Of a DNA stretch of 64,000 bases, positions 39,410 to 48,921 are shown one piece after another. The notes below the pieces were generated by a model, which saw nothing but the letters and a program-made list of their open reading frames with translations, did not search any database and was not told the DNA's origin. Made by a program: the position numbers and the translations under genes. Positions within the stretch are counted from its first letter, which is position 1; the number at the start of each line of letters is the position of its first letter. The stretch is from Acanthosoma haemorrhoidale (Eukaryota; Arthropoda; Insecta; Hemiptera; Acanthosomatidae), in NCBI GenBank assembly GCA_930367205.1, contig OV884011.1, forward strand, positions 36,283,754 through 36,347,753. The letters are read 5' to 3'.

Positions 39410-41430
39410 CATTGTCTGTTTCTTTGGCTAATAATTACACTAACCAACGCAGTTTATGCAACAGCGGTGGAAATTACAGAATTTTTAAAGGCAAGTCCAA
39501 CTGGTAAGTAAGGCTGAACTGGTTTTTTTTTTCCTAACACGCAGGGATTTTATTGTAGTAGCAAAAAGCTTCCTCTAATTTTAACGATTTTAACAATAGA
39601 GGGCATAACTGGACCAGATATCATGGGTATTCTTTCTTTTTTTACTCACTACCACCTCATGTGATTAAACGCATTTTGATGAAGGATTCAACCGATCAAT
39701 TGAACATTAGGTTTATTAGAACGCATCTAAATTCAAACAACTTGATGTACAATACACAAATTTTTTTTCTTCTAGTGAACGCCGACATCCGTTTGAAATC
39801 GTCATATGTTTATCTCATTAGGAATATGTCAGTCCCTTGACATGATAGAATGGAATGCCATCATGATGGAGTCGTTCCATGCCATCACTGAATTCATCTA
39901 GAAAAACTACGAAATGAGAATGATATAATAGCTAGCCAAAGTCTTTATAGACAATCACGAAAACATAGTCGTAAAAAATGTTATAAACCAAGACGTCATA
40001 AATAGTGGTTTTCAGATCTGAATTTAACGCTACATATCCTATAAGAGTTATCAATTTTTTGTATTGAAATATGATATAATCATTAAAAGAGTTATCGTCA
40101 TACTCTCGAGTATAAAAAAACCCATACATGGTAAAAAAAAAAACCCATGATTCAGATCTGAACTCAGCTTGATGAATTCTGTTAGGTTCGCACTTCAGTG
40201 TTTCTGTTACAATGATATTGTTTTAGGCTAGTGTTATTAGTGGGATTACATACTAAAAGTTAATTAAGTATTTCGTTTTTAATGAGTAGAATCGTTCGTG
40301 TGGCTATCGACTGCACAAATTACATCTTGTACCGTTTTGCCTATACCAACTGTAAACGTGTGAAGAACACGCAACAAGGGTTTTCCCACCTGTCCGAGAT
40401 TGCCAAGACCTTGCTATCACCATTTAAAGTATAGCACAACAGCCTTACCATCCGTGTGGAAACGTTCTCCGGATTTGAGCAAGAGGCTGGTTGCCAAAAC
40501 CGACCGCAGTCCAATATATACTGGCCGCAATGTCGAGGTCTTAGCTTCTAGCAATTTGTATTGTCATTCAAAGAACCTTTTACTTAGAAGACTTTTGTCA
40601 AAATGATGCTTATCATTCAATAGGTTCATCATGACATAGCCTCTGCCTTGGATAATGGACATTAGCTTACTTGTAATTATATTGCAGAACATTGATTAAA
40701 CGTTGTAGTTTAGTTTTTATTTATTTCTATGGTGAATATAGCGGGAACTTTCAAAACATGTAGCCTATATTTTAACTCTAATTTTATAATTATTAACAAA
40801 GAAAAAATGTATTGACATGTTTCTAATCAAGGACCTCCTAGTTTCCACCAACCCCTGCGGTCCCTTAGCCAATCTCTAATCTAACTGATCCCTCAGATAA
40901 CATAATCATTTCAGACCATTATATTAATGTTCCTGTATATTAGGCAATATTCATTGTAGTATCGTTGCTTAGCTTTCGATTTCTTCTCTAAACTACAATC
41001 GTCATTTCGAGAAAATAACACTTTAACTTCTGACTAAATTATCGTCATTAGTGATAATTATCCAATTCTAAGATAGATTTCCGATTCAAAATCAAATATT
41101 GAATTTATTTTTTGAGGGTTTCAATGTTTTGCTTTTTTTTTTTTTTTTTAAAAACCTAGAAACTTTGTATTTGACCTCAAGACTTGAAATTTCTCATGGA
41201 CATCCCATTTGATGTGGCTATATGAAACATATTATTAGCCCCCTAAGCCATAATCAAGGGTCATTAATTACGTGTAAAAAAATATTTCAATTTATTAAAT
41301 TAAAGGTCTCTAATTTGTGTTTCAACCGTGTTTTTTGCATGGCAGAAGCATTTGATCTAATGATGATAAAGGAAATAGAACAAATCCAATGGAAAATAAT
41401 GGTTGGTCACTATATAATATTAAAATTTAC
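39410..41430. other. AT-rich spacer
   Basis: A 68-codon plus frame at 40400-40606 and a 79-codon plus frame at 41222-41461 are unrecognised. No other feature is supportable. Confidence 0.3.
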
Positions 41431-41447
41431 TTTATATATATATATAT
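41431..41447. repeat. (TA)n tract, integration target of the Gypsy element
   Basis: The tract abuts the 3' LTR. Matching TATAT bases follow the 5' LTR at 46264-46268, so a 4-5 bp target duplication is present, but its exact limits are ambiguous within the TA repeat. Confidence 0.7.
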
Positions 41448-41759
41448 ATAAGGGTTGCTAGGTCTTCTTATTATAACAATAAGTAATCTGTTTCTCTGTA
41501 AAACAAAAGTTTATTTAATTGATAATTAGTTTACAACTATTACTAATAAAATCTTAATTCATACCTGTAAAACAAAAGAAACAACAATTACAGTTTATTG
41601 TTATGACTGTTTGCACTTTACTTAATTGTTTACACTGGAAAGCCTTTTAAAAACCTCCTGGTCATATGTCGCTAGCTCCACCTAGTGGTAGCCAACTGAA
41701 GCACGCGCGTGATAACAAAGCGCTGCTAATTCAATTGAAGAAAGCTTACTTTCTTTACA
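41448..41759 (-). repeat. 3' LTR of the Gypsy element
   Basis: About 312 bp, identical as far as I can read to 45952-46263. In element orientation it starts TGTAAAG directly after the polypurine tract. An AATAAA signal lies at 41510-41515 in minus orientation. It also contains the 11-mer AATTGTTGTTT at 41579-41589, proposed start of R. Confidence 0.93.
41510..41515 (-). promoter_or_regulatory. Polyadenylation signal in the LTR
   Basis: AATAAA on the minus strand lies downstream of the proposed R start and within the 3' LTR, where the genomic RNA should end. The duplicate in the 5' LTR is at 46014-46019. Confidence 0.6.
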
Positions 41760-41774
41760 TCTCCCCCTCCCACT
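41760..41774 (-). other. Polypurine tract
   Basis: The minus strand reads AGTGGGAGGGGGAGA immediately before TGTAAAG of the 3' LTR. This is the standard position and composition of the plus-strand primer. It fixes the LTR start. Confidence 0.9.
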
Positions 41775-41810
41775 GTGAAAATTCTCGTGAGAATTTTTAT
41801 TATATAATGT

Positions 41811-44800
41811 TTATTCTGCTGGTATCAGTTTTGTTATGTGGAATAATCCTGTGTCTTCGTTTCTTTTTTCAGTTTTGATTTTAAATATAGTATTTGATAT
41901 TTTCTCTGCAATTTTGAATGGTCCAACCCTAAGTTCATCTAGTTTTTTCCTATTTAATCTATGTCCGTTTTCAATATATACTAAATCACCTGTATTGAAT
42001 TCCCTTTCCTTTCTGTTTTTGTCAAATAATTTCTTATTGTATTCATGTGATTTTATAGTGTTATCTAGAGCTAATTTTCTATCTTCTTTCCAAACCTCTG
42101 CATGTGTTAGTTTCCTTAGTTCCTCAGGTAGCATACTTGTGTTAGTACCATCTAGTAAATATTTAGGTGTAAAACCTGTAACTGAGTGTTCTGTTATGTT
42201 ATATTTGTCAACACATTCTCTTGCTATTGTTGTCCAAGCTTTCTTTTCTTTAGATTCATTGATTCTACATCTTATTTTATTAATTATTGTTTGATTTAAT
42301 CTTTCATTTATGCCGTTTGAAAATGGTGCATTTAAGGCTGTATAAATGAGTCTGATATCTTGTTCTTTTAGGTAATTTTTGAATTCTTTAGAATTTAGTC
42401 CTGGATATTGGTCTGTTAATATTGTACCTATCTTGTTCATTTCTAATGTATTTTGGACTATTTTTATAAAATCACTTGCAGCTTGAGTTTTTGAAGTTAA
42501 TATATGTGCGTATCTTGTATAGTGATCAACTAGAAGATGGAGGTATCTTTTCGTTGATCTTCGACCACCAAATCCACCGATCGTATCAATCGACACTATC
42601 TCATACGGCTTTGTTGCTGGTCCTAATTGAGACATTAATCCATATTTTGCTTGACCTCTAGATTTATTCTTTTTACAAATTTCGCAAGTTCTGCATATAT
42701 TCTGAATGTTTTTTATTAATTTTTTTGAAGTGTAATAAGGACATATTCTGTTTATCATTTGCCTTATTCCGATGTGACACCAGTCTATATGTGTATCTCG
42801 TATTAATTTAATGCTTAATTTTTCTGATAAAACTATCTTCTTTTTGTTTTTAATTTGTTTATAGATTATACCATTTTTATCTGTACTTTTTTTCTTAAGT
42901 TCTCCTAATGCTGTATTTTCATTTTGATCTTTAATTATTTCTTGTAGTTGGATCATGTTTACTATTTTTAATATTTCTTGGGTATTATCTTTTGACTCTA
43001 ATACCGGATTTCTACTAAGACAGTCTGCTTCAATATTGAATTTCCCTGGTATATATGTAATTTTGAAGTCAAATTGAGACAAATAATATGTTAAGTCACC
43101 TAGTTCCTCGTCTGTTCTTGATTTTATATTAAGGTTTTCTAACGGTTTATGGTCTGAATAAACTTCAAATCTTCTTCCAATTAACCAGTATTCCCAATAA
43201 TTTATCGCTTCCTTTATTGCTAAGCATTCCAAATATATAGCTTTTTTTCTTTTTTGCGACTCATTTAATTTTTTTGAGAAATAGGCTACTGGTTTTTCTT
43301 TTCCATCTTGTTGGGTTTGTTTCAGTATTGCACCTATACCTTCTATTGAAGCATCTGTAAATATCTTAATAGGTAAATCTTTATCGAATATTTCTAGGAC
43401 TGGTTGAGAGCACAATAATTTTTTTATCTCTGTGAATGATTTTTCACAATCTTCAGACCAATTATATTTTATATCTTTTCTTAACAATCTATGTAGTGGA
43501 TCTAGTATTGTTGAGATTTTTGGTATATATTTGTGATAGAAATTTATTTTACCTAGAAATTGTCTAACGTTCTTCTGCGTTTTTGGAGTCGGAAAATTGA
43601 GTATTGATACTAAATTGTCTTTAATTGGTCTTACTGTATTATTTTCTATTATATGTCCGAGATATTTAATTGATTTTGATGCGAACGTGCATTTTTTTAA
43701 TTTTAATCTGAATCCTTCTTTTATTATGGCTTCTAAAACTTGTTTGATATGCATGATATGATCTTCAAAAGTCTCTGAAAATATTAATATGTCATCTATA
43801 TAATTTTCTGTAAAGTTCTTTAGATTATTTTTTCTTAGTATACTTGATAAAATTCTTTGGAAGATTGCTGGTGCTGTTTTTAAACCGAATGGTAGGCAAG
43901 TCCATTGATAGTGTCCTTCTTGGGTTATAAAGCCTGTTTTTTTTCTATCTTCTATCCTTAGTGGTATTGACCAAAATGCTGAATTGATGTCCAGTGATGT
44001 AAAATATTTACAATTTCTAGCTTTAATTATTAAATCATCAATTAGCGGAAAAGGTTGGGCCTGGGTTGTGACAATCTTGTTCAGATCTCTAAAATCGACA
44101 CATAATCTGGTTTTTCCTTCACCCTTTTTTAATGCAAGGGTCACTGGTGCAGCAAATGGACTATACGATTCTTCAATTAAATTTTTTTCTAATAGTTTTG
44201 CCACTTGCTGTTCTATTTCTTTTCTGTCTTCGATTGTGCATCTATATGGTCTTTTACTACAAAATTTTTCCATCAAGAGATCTATTCTTGCTTCATAATC
44301 TTTCACAGTCCCTATATCATACTTGTCTTTAGCAAATATTGTTTTATATTCTTCTATCAATTGTTCTATTTTGAATTTTTTTTCATTATCTAAATGATCT
44401 AAATTTATTTTAAAATCTTTCTCTTTAATATGTTCATTAAAATTTATTTCTATTATATCTTTTCTTTGCGATTGTTTTTGGCTTATATTTAGATTTTCGT
44501 CTTGCCTTAATTTAAATTCCTTTATTATGTCTAGGCCTATCAAAAAATCATGAAAAGTCTCATTTTCTACAATAAATACATCTACTTCTTTTTCAATATT
44601 GAAAATTTTTAATTTTATTCTTGCTAATCCCTTTGTGAGTGCCACACCACTAATTGTTTTTAATTGTATTTTGTTCTTATCTATATTATTATTTTTTATA
44701 GTTTTTATTAATCTTTTATTAATTAATGAAACTTGAGATCCTGAGTCATAGATCCCTTCTATTTTTATCTTATCTTCCAATACAATGTTTAATTTAATTA

Positions 44801-44816
44801 GTGGTGTGTTTACTCG
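41811..44816 (-). CDS. pol: Pol polyprotein: protease, reverse transcriptase, RNase H, integrase
   Basis: Replicates and integrates the element. About 1001 residues follow the -1 shift, whose first pol codon is CGA at 44816. Counting from residue 1 at 44780, the protease catalytic triad DSG is at 12-14, followed by a FLIGLDII block. RT spans about 175-380, with LPFGLKTAPAIFQ and the active-site YIDD at 327-330. RNase H has TDAS at 475-478, Glu near 518, Asp543 and Asp586. The integrase has an HHCC zinc finger (H664, H669, C696, C699) and a DDE core at D732, D790 and E826 (a DX35E spacing). A GPF module (953-955) ends the protein, which has no chromodomain. It has no ATG near its beginning, so it is made as Gag-Pol. 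All key residues are present and there is no internal stop. Confidence 0.95.
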   Translation of the reverse strand, partial: RVNTPLIKLNIVLEDKIKIEGIYDSGSQVSLINKRLIKTIKNNNIDKNKIQLKTISGVALTKGLARIKLKIFNIEKEVDVFIVENETFHDFLIGLDIIKEFKLRQDENLNISQKQSQRKDIIEINFNEHIKEKDFKINLDHLDNEKKFKIEQLIEEYKTIFAKDKYDIGTVKDYEARIDLLMEKFCSKRPYRCTIEDRKEIEQQVAKLLEKNLIEESYSPFAAPVTLALKKGEGKTRLCVDFRDLNKIVTTQAQPFPLIDDLIIKARNCKYFTSLDINSAFWSIPLRIEDRKKTGFITQEGHYQWTCLPFGLKTAPAIFQRILSSILRKNNLKNFTENYIDDILIFSETFEDHIMHIKQVLEAIIKEGFRLKLKKCTFASKSIKYLGHIIENNTVRPIKDNLVSILNFPTPKTQKNVRQFLGKINFYHKYIPKISTILDPLHRLLRKDIKYNWSEDCEKSFTEIKKLLCSQPVLEIFDKDLPIKIFTDASIEGIGAILKQTQQDGKEKPVAYFSKKLNESQKRKKAIYLECLAIKEAINYWEYWLIGRRFEVYSDHKPLENLNIKSRTDEELGDLTYYLSQFDFKITYIPGKFNIEADCLSRNPVLESKDNTQEILKIVNMIQLQEIIKDQNENTALGELKKKSTDKNGIIYKQIKNKKKIVLSEKLSIKLIRDTHIDWCHIGIRQMINRICPYYTSKKLIKNIQNICRTCEICKKNKSRGQAKYGLMSQLGPATKPYEIVSIDTIGGFGGRRSTKRYLHLLVDHYTRYAHILTSKTQAASDFIKIVQNTLEMNKIGTILTDQYPGLNSKEFKNYLKEQDIRLIYTALNAPFSNGINERLNQTIINKIRCRINESKEKKAWTTIARECVDKYNITEHSVTGFTPKYLLDGTNTSMLPEELRKLTHAEVWKEDRKLALDNTIKSHEYNKKLFDKNRKEREFNTGDLVYIENGHRLNRKKLDELRVGPFKIAEKISNTIFKIKTEKRNEDTGLFHITKLIPAE

Positions 44817-45934
44817 TTTTTTGATTCATTATATATTTCTACATCTAGGATAGAATTGTTATTTACTTTTTTTGGTGTAGTGTTCTTTTCTCTACTTTCT
44901 TCATGTTTTTGGAACCAGCATTTATCTTTTGGGTGGTATCTCACACCTTTACCTAAATCTCCACACGTTTTACAAGGTATCTTTACTTCATATTTCTTTT
45001 GAGAATCTAATGTAGGTTTTTTTTGAAAATTTCTTTTATTTACTAAACATTCAAGTTGTCTCAATTCATTAAATAAGTCTGTAGTTTCTTTTAATTTTTC
45101 CTTGTTTATTCTATTCAATATAAATTCTGGTAACCCTACTGCTATTAATGCTATAAGTGACTTTATATCCATATCTTTGTTAAAATCTATCAAAAGTTTC
45201 TCTTTCCTCAAAGCATAATCCGTTAACGAACCTTCTCGATATTTAAATGATAGTGCATAGGTTATATTATTCCATCCATTATCTGTGAAACATTTTAAGA
45301 ATCTTGTTTTCCATTCAGACCAACCAGCATTTATTGTTAGTCTTATGAGTGTGGAAGAGTGCCAGTCTAAACTTGGTTTATCAAAAAATAGTTTCATTAG
45401 TTCAATTTTTTCCTCACTTTTATCTATTTGAAATCTAGAACACTCTTTTTCAAAGCTTTCTATCCACTGTTTAGCATTAGTATTTTTGCTTGAAAATGTT
45501 TCTATGAGAAGTTTTTCTGATATTTTTTTTAAGTCTTTCTCGTTATCTTTCTTCTGTGTTGTTTCTATCAGTTTCTCTAGTATTTCCTTTAGACTATGAT
45601 CTTGTGTTTTGTTTGTACTTTCCTCATTTATTTCCTCTAAATATTGATCTTTAAATTGCAGATTTCCATCTTCATCTATGTATGTGCCCTCTAATTCTTT
45701 TGTCATTGTAATCCACACTCTTCTTATCTGATTTCTTCTGTTTAATGAATTAACTAACTTTGTGTACTTACTTGTCTTTTTCAACTCCACATGATCTTCC
45801 ATATATTTGAATTCTTCTGGCAATATATATCTTCTTCCATCTCCTGTACCAATTGAGGTGATGGCAATTGCATTGGCTTTACTGTCTTTTGGTGAAGTCA
45901 CTACCGTAAATTCAAAGTGCAGTTTTGACATCAT
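44810..45934 (-). CDS. gag: Gag: capsid/nucleocapsid protein
   Basis: A 374-residue protein that should form the virus-like particle and bind genomic RNA. The start chosen is the first of two adjacent ATGs (45934, 45931), only 16-17 nt from the end of the 5' LTR. The N-terminal and middle parts are lysine- and glutamate-rich, with a capsid-like segment containing PSLDWHSS and GWSEWKTRFL in about residues 190-215. One zinc knuckle is seen near the C-terminus at C321-x2-C324-x9-H334-x4-C339, which is longer in the middle than the usual CX2CX4HX4C. The stop TAA (44810-44812) lies just after the frameshift site. Recognition rests on position and knuckle, since Gag sequence is poorly conserved. 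Confidence 0.9.
   Translation of the reverse strand: MMSKLHFEFTVVTSPKDSKANAIAITSIGTGDGRRYILPEEFKYMEDHVELKKTSKYTKLVNSLNRRNQIRRVWITMTKELEGTYIDEDGNLQFKDQYLEEINEESTNKTQDHSLKEILEKLIETTQKKDNEKDLKKISEKLLIETFSSKNTNAKQWIESFEKECSRFQIDKSEEKIELMKLFFDKPSLDWHSSTLIRLTINAGWSEWKTRFLKCFTDNGWNNITYALSFKYREGSLTDYALRKEKLLIDFNKDMDIKSLIALIAVGLPEFILNRINKEKLKETTDLFNELRQLECLVNKRNFQKKPTLDSQKKYEVKIPCKTCGDLGKGVRYHPKDKCWFQKHEESREKNTTPKKVNNNSILDVEIYNESKNE
44816..44822 (-). promoter_or_regulatory. -1 ribosomal frameshift site A_AAA_AAC
   Basis: In the gag frame the codons are TCA AAA AAC GAG TAA. The heptamer A AAA AAC is a canonical slippery sequence. A -1 slip continues CGA GTA AAC into pol with no stop. The pol frame is closed by a TGA only a few codons upstream, so the overlap is minimal. 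No obvious strong stem-loop is seen downstream. Confidence 0.85.
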
Positions 45935-45939
45935 AAACA

Positions 45940-45950
45940 AATTGTTGTTT
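45940..45950 (-). promoter_or_regulatory. Putative self-primer binding site
   Basis: On the minus strand AAACAACAATT lies directly after the 5' LTR, where a primer binding site must be. It does not start TGG and I find no TGG within the next 30 nt, so a tRNA 3' end is not a match. It is a perfect 11-nt reverse complement of AATTGTTGTTT inside the LTR (46083-46093). This is the layout of Tf1/sushi self-priming. Confidence 0.55.
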
Positions 45951-45999
45951 TATAAGGGTTGCTAGGTCTTCTTATTATAACAATAAGTAATCTGTTTCT

Positions 46000-46068
46000 C
46001 TGTAAAACAAAAGTTTATTTAATTGATAATTAGTTTACAACTATTACTAATAAAATCTTAATTCATAC
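46000..46068 (-). other. Possible 69-nt intron in the 5' leader
   Basis: On the minus strand CAG|GTATGA (donor at 46068) is followed by AACTAAT (branch-like), a pyrimidine-rich end and TTTTACAG| (acceptor at 46000). The stretch includes the 5' LTR copy of AATAAA. Both splice ends sit in copies of the same 14-mer CTTTTGTTTTACAG. This is sequence resemblance only. Confidence 0.25.
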
Positions 46069-46082
46069 CTGTAAAACAAAAG

Positions 46083-46093
46083 AAACAACAATT
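46083..46093 (-). promoter_or_regulatory. Predicted transcript 5' end / self-primer
   Basis: AATTGTTGTTT on the minus strand would be the first 11 nt of genomic RNA under the self-priming model, complementary to 45940-45950. Confidence 0.45.
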
Positions 46094-46349
46094 ACAGTTT
46101 ATTGTTATGACTGTTTGCACTTTACTTAATTGTTTACACTGGAAAGCCTTTTAAAAACCTCCTGGTCATATGTCGCTAGCTCCACCTAGTGGTAGCCAAC
46201 TGAAGCACGCGCGTGATAACAAAGCGCTGCTAATTCAATTGAAGAAAGCTTACTTTCTTTACATATATATATTATTAGTCAGTTTCGTCAAGTCACGTAT
46301 AATTTATGTCATTATACTTGTTTATACATTATATAATTTCTATAAAATA

Positions 46350-46473
46350 ACAAAACCTGTATATAATGTAGTGATGCTACAGGAAATACAAAATAATTTG
46401 TAAATAGATTCGCCTGAGGATCTATAATTGTATATAATTATCTGTAAATTTAAAGGGGCTAGGAAGAAAAAAA

Positions 46474-46507
<34 letters not shown>

Positions 46508-46510
46508 TAT
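46350..46510 (+). repeat. Repeat E copy 2: poly-A tail followed by (TA)n
   Basis: Matches 38085-38190, including the hairpin TGTAGTGATGCTACA, whose arms keep pairing relative to copy 1 through a G-T wobble. It ends in A25 (46467-46491) and a (TA)n run, as expected for a retrotransposon tail. Confidence 0.55.
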
Positions 46511-48606
46511 TATTTTTTTTATTAATATCCAAATATTGTGCCCTTTTCTCGTAATTCATCATTTAATTATATTGTACGTTCCAATGCCACTGCTCTCTCA
46601 GCCTATCTACAATATAGCATTTGATTCGTGTCGGTTGTGGAAGGGTATAATTAAATAATAAATATTCCGTCTTTCCACAATATGGTATTTCTTGACCAAT
46701 AACGTTTTCGTCTTGAATCTTCAGCTCCCAATTAATGGTGTGGAAAACTTATTTCATTTGCAATCATTTTAAATTCTACTCTATGACTCTCGTGAGCTGA
46801 CGAAAAGGTTATTGGTAAATAAAAACTATATTGTGGAGAGACGGAAGATTTATTATTTACTGTATAGTAGCACCGGGCAGAACTGTTTCTGGGGGAACGC
46901 ATTTACGAGCGGACTTTACACGATCAATGTTAATGTCATTACCTCATTAAGTCTTTCATCATTACTCATTCATTACTTTTCAACCTTACGCGATCACTTG
47001 GAATGACATTACTCTTATTCAGTGGGTAATGATGAAGTATAGTGACAAAAATAATATTTTGTCATTTTTAGACTTTGTGCAATGGATTTTTGGTTTAAAT
47101 CGACCTTAAGAGGTCCAACAATGATCAAACTCGGTAAAAATAAATCTGATCTCACGGTCATGACGTGTGACTCACTTTTTATACTTAAAACTTTTTTTTG
47201 ATCACTTTTACTCTTTCAAGGCATTTTCGGTTTCAAATGAATGGTTAGTTTTATTTTAAAATGATCAGACCCAAGAAGTATATTAGCTTCTATACGTGAA
47301 GCCAATTTCAACAAACGAACTACTCTACACACGATACCATGGACAAAACACGGTATGGGCTTACAACTCGTAGATGTAGATACAATCTAAAGGTAAAGAA
47401 GTAACCACGAATGTTTTTTTCTTCTTTTTTTTAATTTAACAGTGTTATATACCTTTTTTTGTACCTTGTTTTCTCTTTTGGTATACCTTAATAGAATAAT
47501 CTTTTTTTTCCTATATGTCCTCAATATATATTGAAACCTACCTCATTTTTCACCATTTCCCTTTCTAATTTATTTGATCAATTTACCTTAACTAATTTGG
47601 CAGGTTCGTCATGAGATCTTTAATTCAAATTGTTTTATGTCTTTGACATAGGAATTTATCCCGATTGAATCGCCCGATCTCAAGGCTAATGTTGTAGTTA
47701 TTAATAAATTGAGAAACTAGGAATTGTGAAATATATTCAAATAAGATGGTTATAACAAATAATTATAATTATATAGAGTGCTGACAAAAAGTATAAAAAA
47801 AATATTCAATTCCTTTTAAATTAGGATAATTACTACTGATTACAAACATGACTTTGAGCTCAATTTCGTTTAATGGGTCCATAATAAAAACAATATTAAT
47901 ATCACCCAATCGATGATCTTCTTGTAATCCAATCAACGTTACTTCTGCTGTTGGTTCTTCTCCTCTCTTCCTGTATGGTAACCGCCAATTCGGGAGCTTG
48001 CTAAGTCCGTTTTTCTCGACGGTTGTGCTAACACTGCTCATTTATCTCATCCCCACTCCTAGGAGCATAAGGGAAAATGCTTACCAGATGTAAGGATTCC
48101 TGGTCTATATTCTCAAATATCATGAATGTTACAATATATATATTATTATCTATCTGGATATTCAGTCGATGTAGATAATGTTTTTTCTCTAAAAAAAAGA
48201 CTCAATTACGTTTCTCTATAAACGAAAAAAAACAACATTTAAAGCCTTTATTTCAAATATCGTTCTTTCTCCAGATGGACTCTTGATTTCCAATTTAAGT
48301 TTACTCAACTCAAAATTGCACTTATATCTCTACACTTCATCGCTCTTTCTATAACTCCTAGTCACATCATTCAGACTTATGCTCTACTGTGTAGCCGGAC
48401 CGCAGATCATTCGTACACGGCGGATTTACGGATCACGGAGACGTGTTTTATATCAATTTATCAAGTAATCACACAGTACAAGTATTGGTCAAGTAATCAA
48501 TTTATTTCTACTTTGGATTGACAATTCCCATTTCTTATCCACACACTTCTTATTTTCTGAATTTTTAACTAAGTCCCTTGTTCGCCATAGGATTTAGACC
48601 CACTAA
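46511..48606. other. AT-rich spacer with one unrecognised frame
   Basis: A 90-codon minus-strand frame at 47769-48041 (opening MSSVSTTVEKNGLSKLPNWR) has mixed, protein-like composition but no family I can name and no visible splice context. The remainder is AT-rich with no features. Confidence 0.25.
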
Positions 48607-48921
48607 CTATTGAATCGCTCGGCTGTATATCAACTCTTCTTGAATGAATAATGAATGATATCCGCCAATATTGAATGAACAAATGAAGTGATCCGGCGCT
48701 CGACAGGACTGCAAAGAGGGAGCTGCGCACACACCGAGTGCACGGATCCGTCCTTGCCCCACATCTGCTTCAAGCACAAATATCGCAGTTGCCTTTCCAC
48801 TGTGCAGTTGCACCATCTGTAGGGTCACTGCACCTAGTATGCACTTTTGTCTTGGGACTCTGCTCCGACCGATTCTTGAGCAGGGCCGTCGAGGTTCAAT
48901 ATCTGGCCTAAAACATGTCAA
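48607..48921 (-). other. Unidentified 104-codon frame in a GC-richer patch
   Basis: The frame opens MTCFRPDIEPRRPCSRIGRS and ends before a TAG at 48607. It has several cysteines but no motif I recognise. The sharp GC change against its surroundings suggests repeat sequence. A host exon is possible but unsupported. Confidence 0.15.

Larger units (their letters stand above)
41448..46263 (-). mobile_element. Complete Ty3/Gypsy LTR retrotransposon, apparently intact
   Basis: The order in element orientation is 5' LTR (46263-45952), 11-nt putative self-primer site, gag, -1 frameshift site, pol (protease, RT, RNase H, integrase, GPF module), polypurine tract and 3' LTR (41759-41448). Total length is about 4.8 kb with no env-like third frame. 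The two LTRs read as identical base for base at a constant offset of 4504, and both coding frames are unbroken. The insertion is therefore recent and may still be active. Ends are TGTAAAG...CCCTTAT(A), with target duplication in a (TA)n tract. Clade placement within Metaviridae needs an RT tree. Confidence 0.95.
45952..46263 (-). repeat. 5' LTR of the Gypsy element
   Basis: Promoter-bearing repeat, identical as far as I can read to 41448-41759. If R starts at 46093, U3 is about 170 nt and R plus U5 about 142 nt. No strong TATA box is seen 25-30 nt upstream of 46093. Confidence 0.93.

Noticed and set aside
41836..42294. Plus-strand 152-codon open frame, and several others antisense to the Gypsy element (42476-42661, 43984-44298, 44132-44393)
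   Set aside because: They are antisense shadows of the intact pol frame in AT-rich sequence and are low-complexity or hydrophobic.
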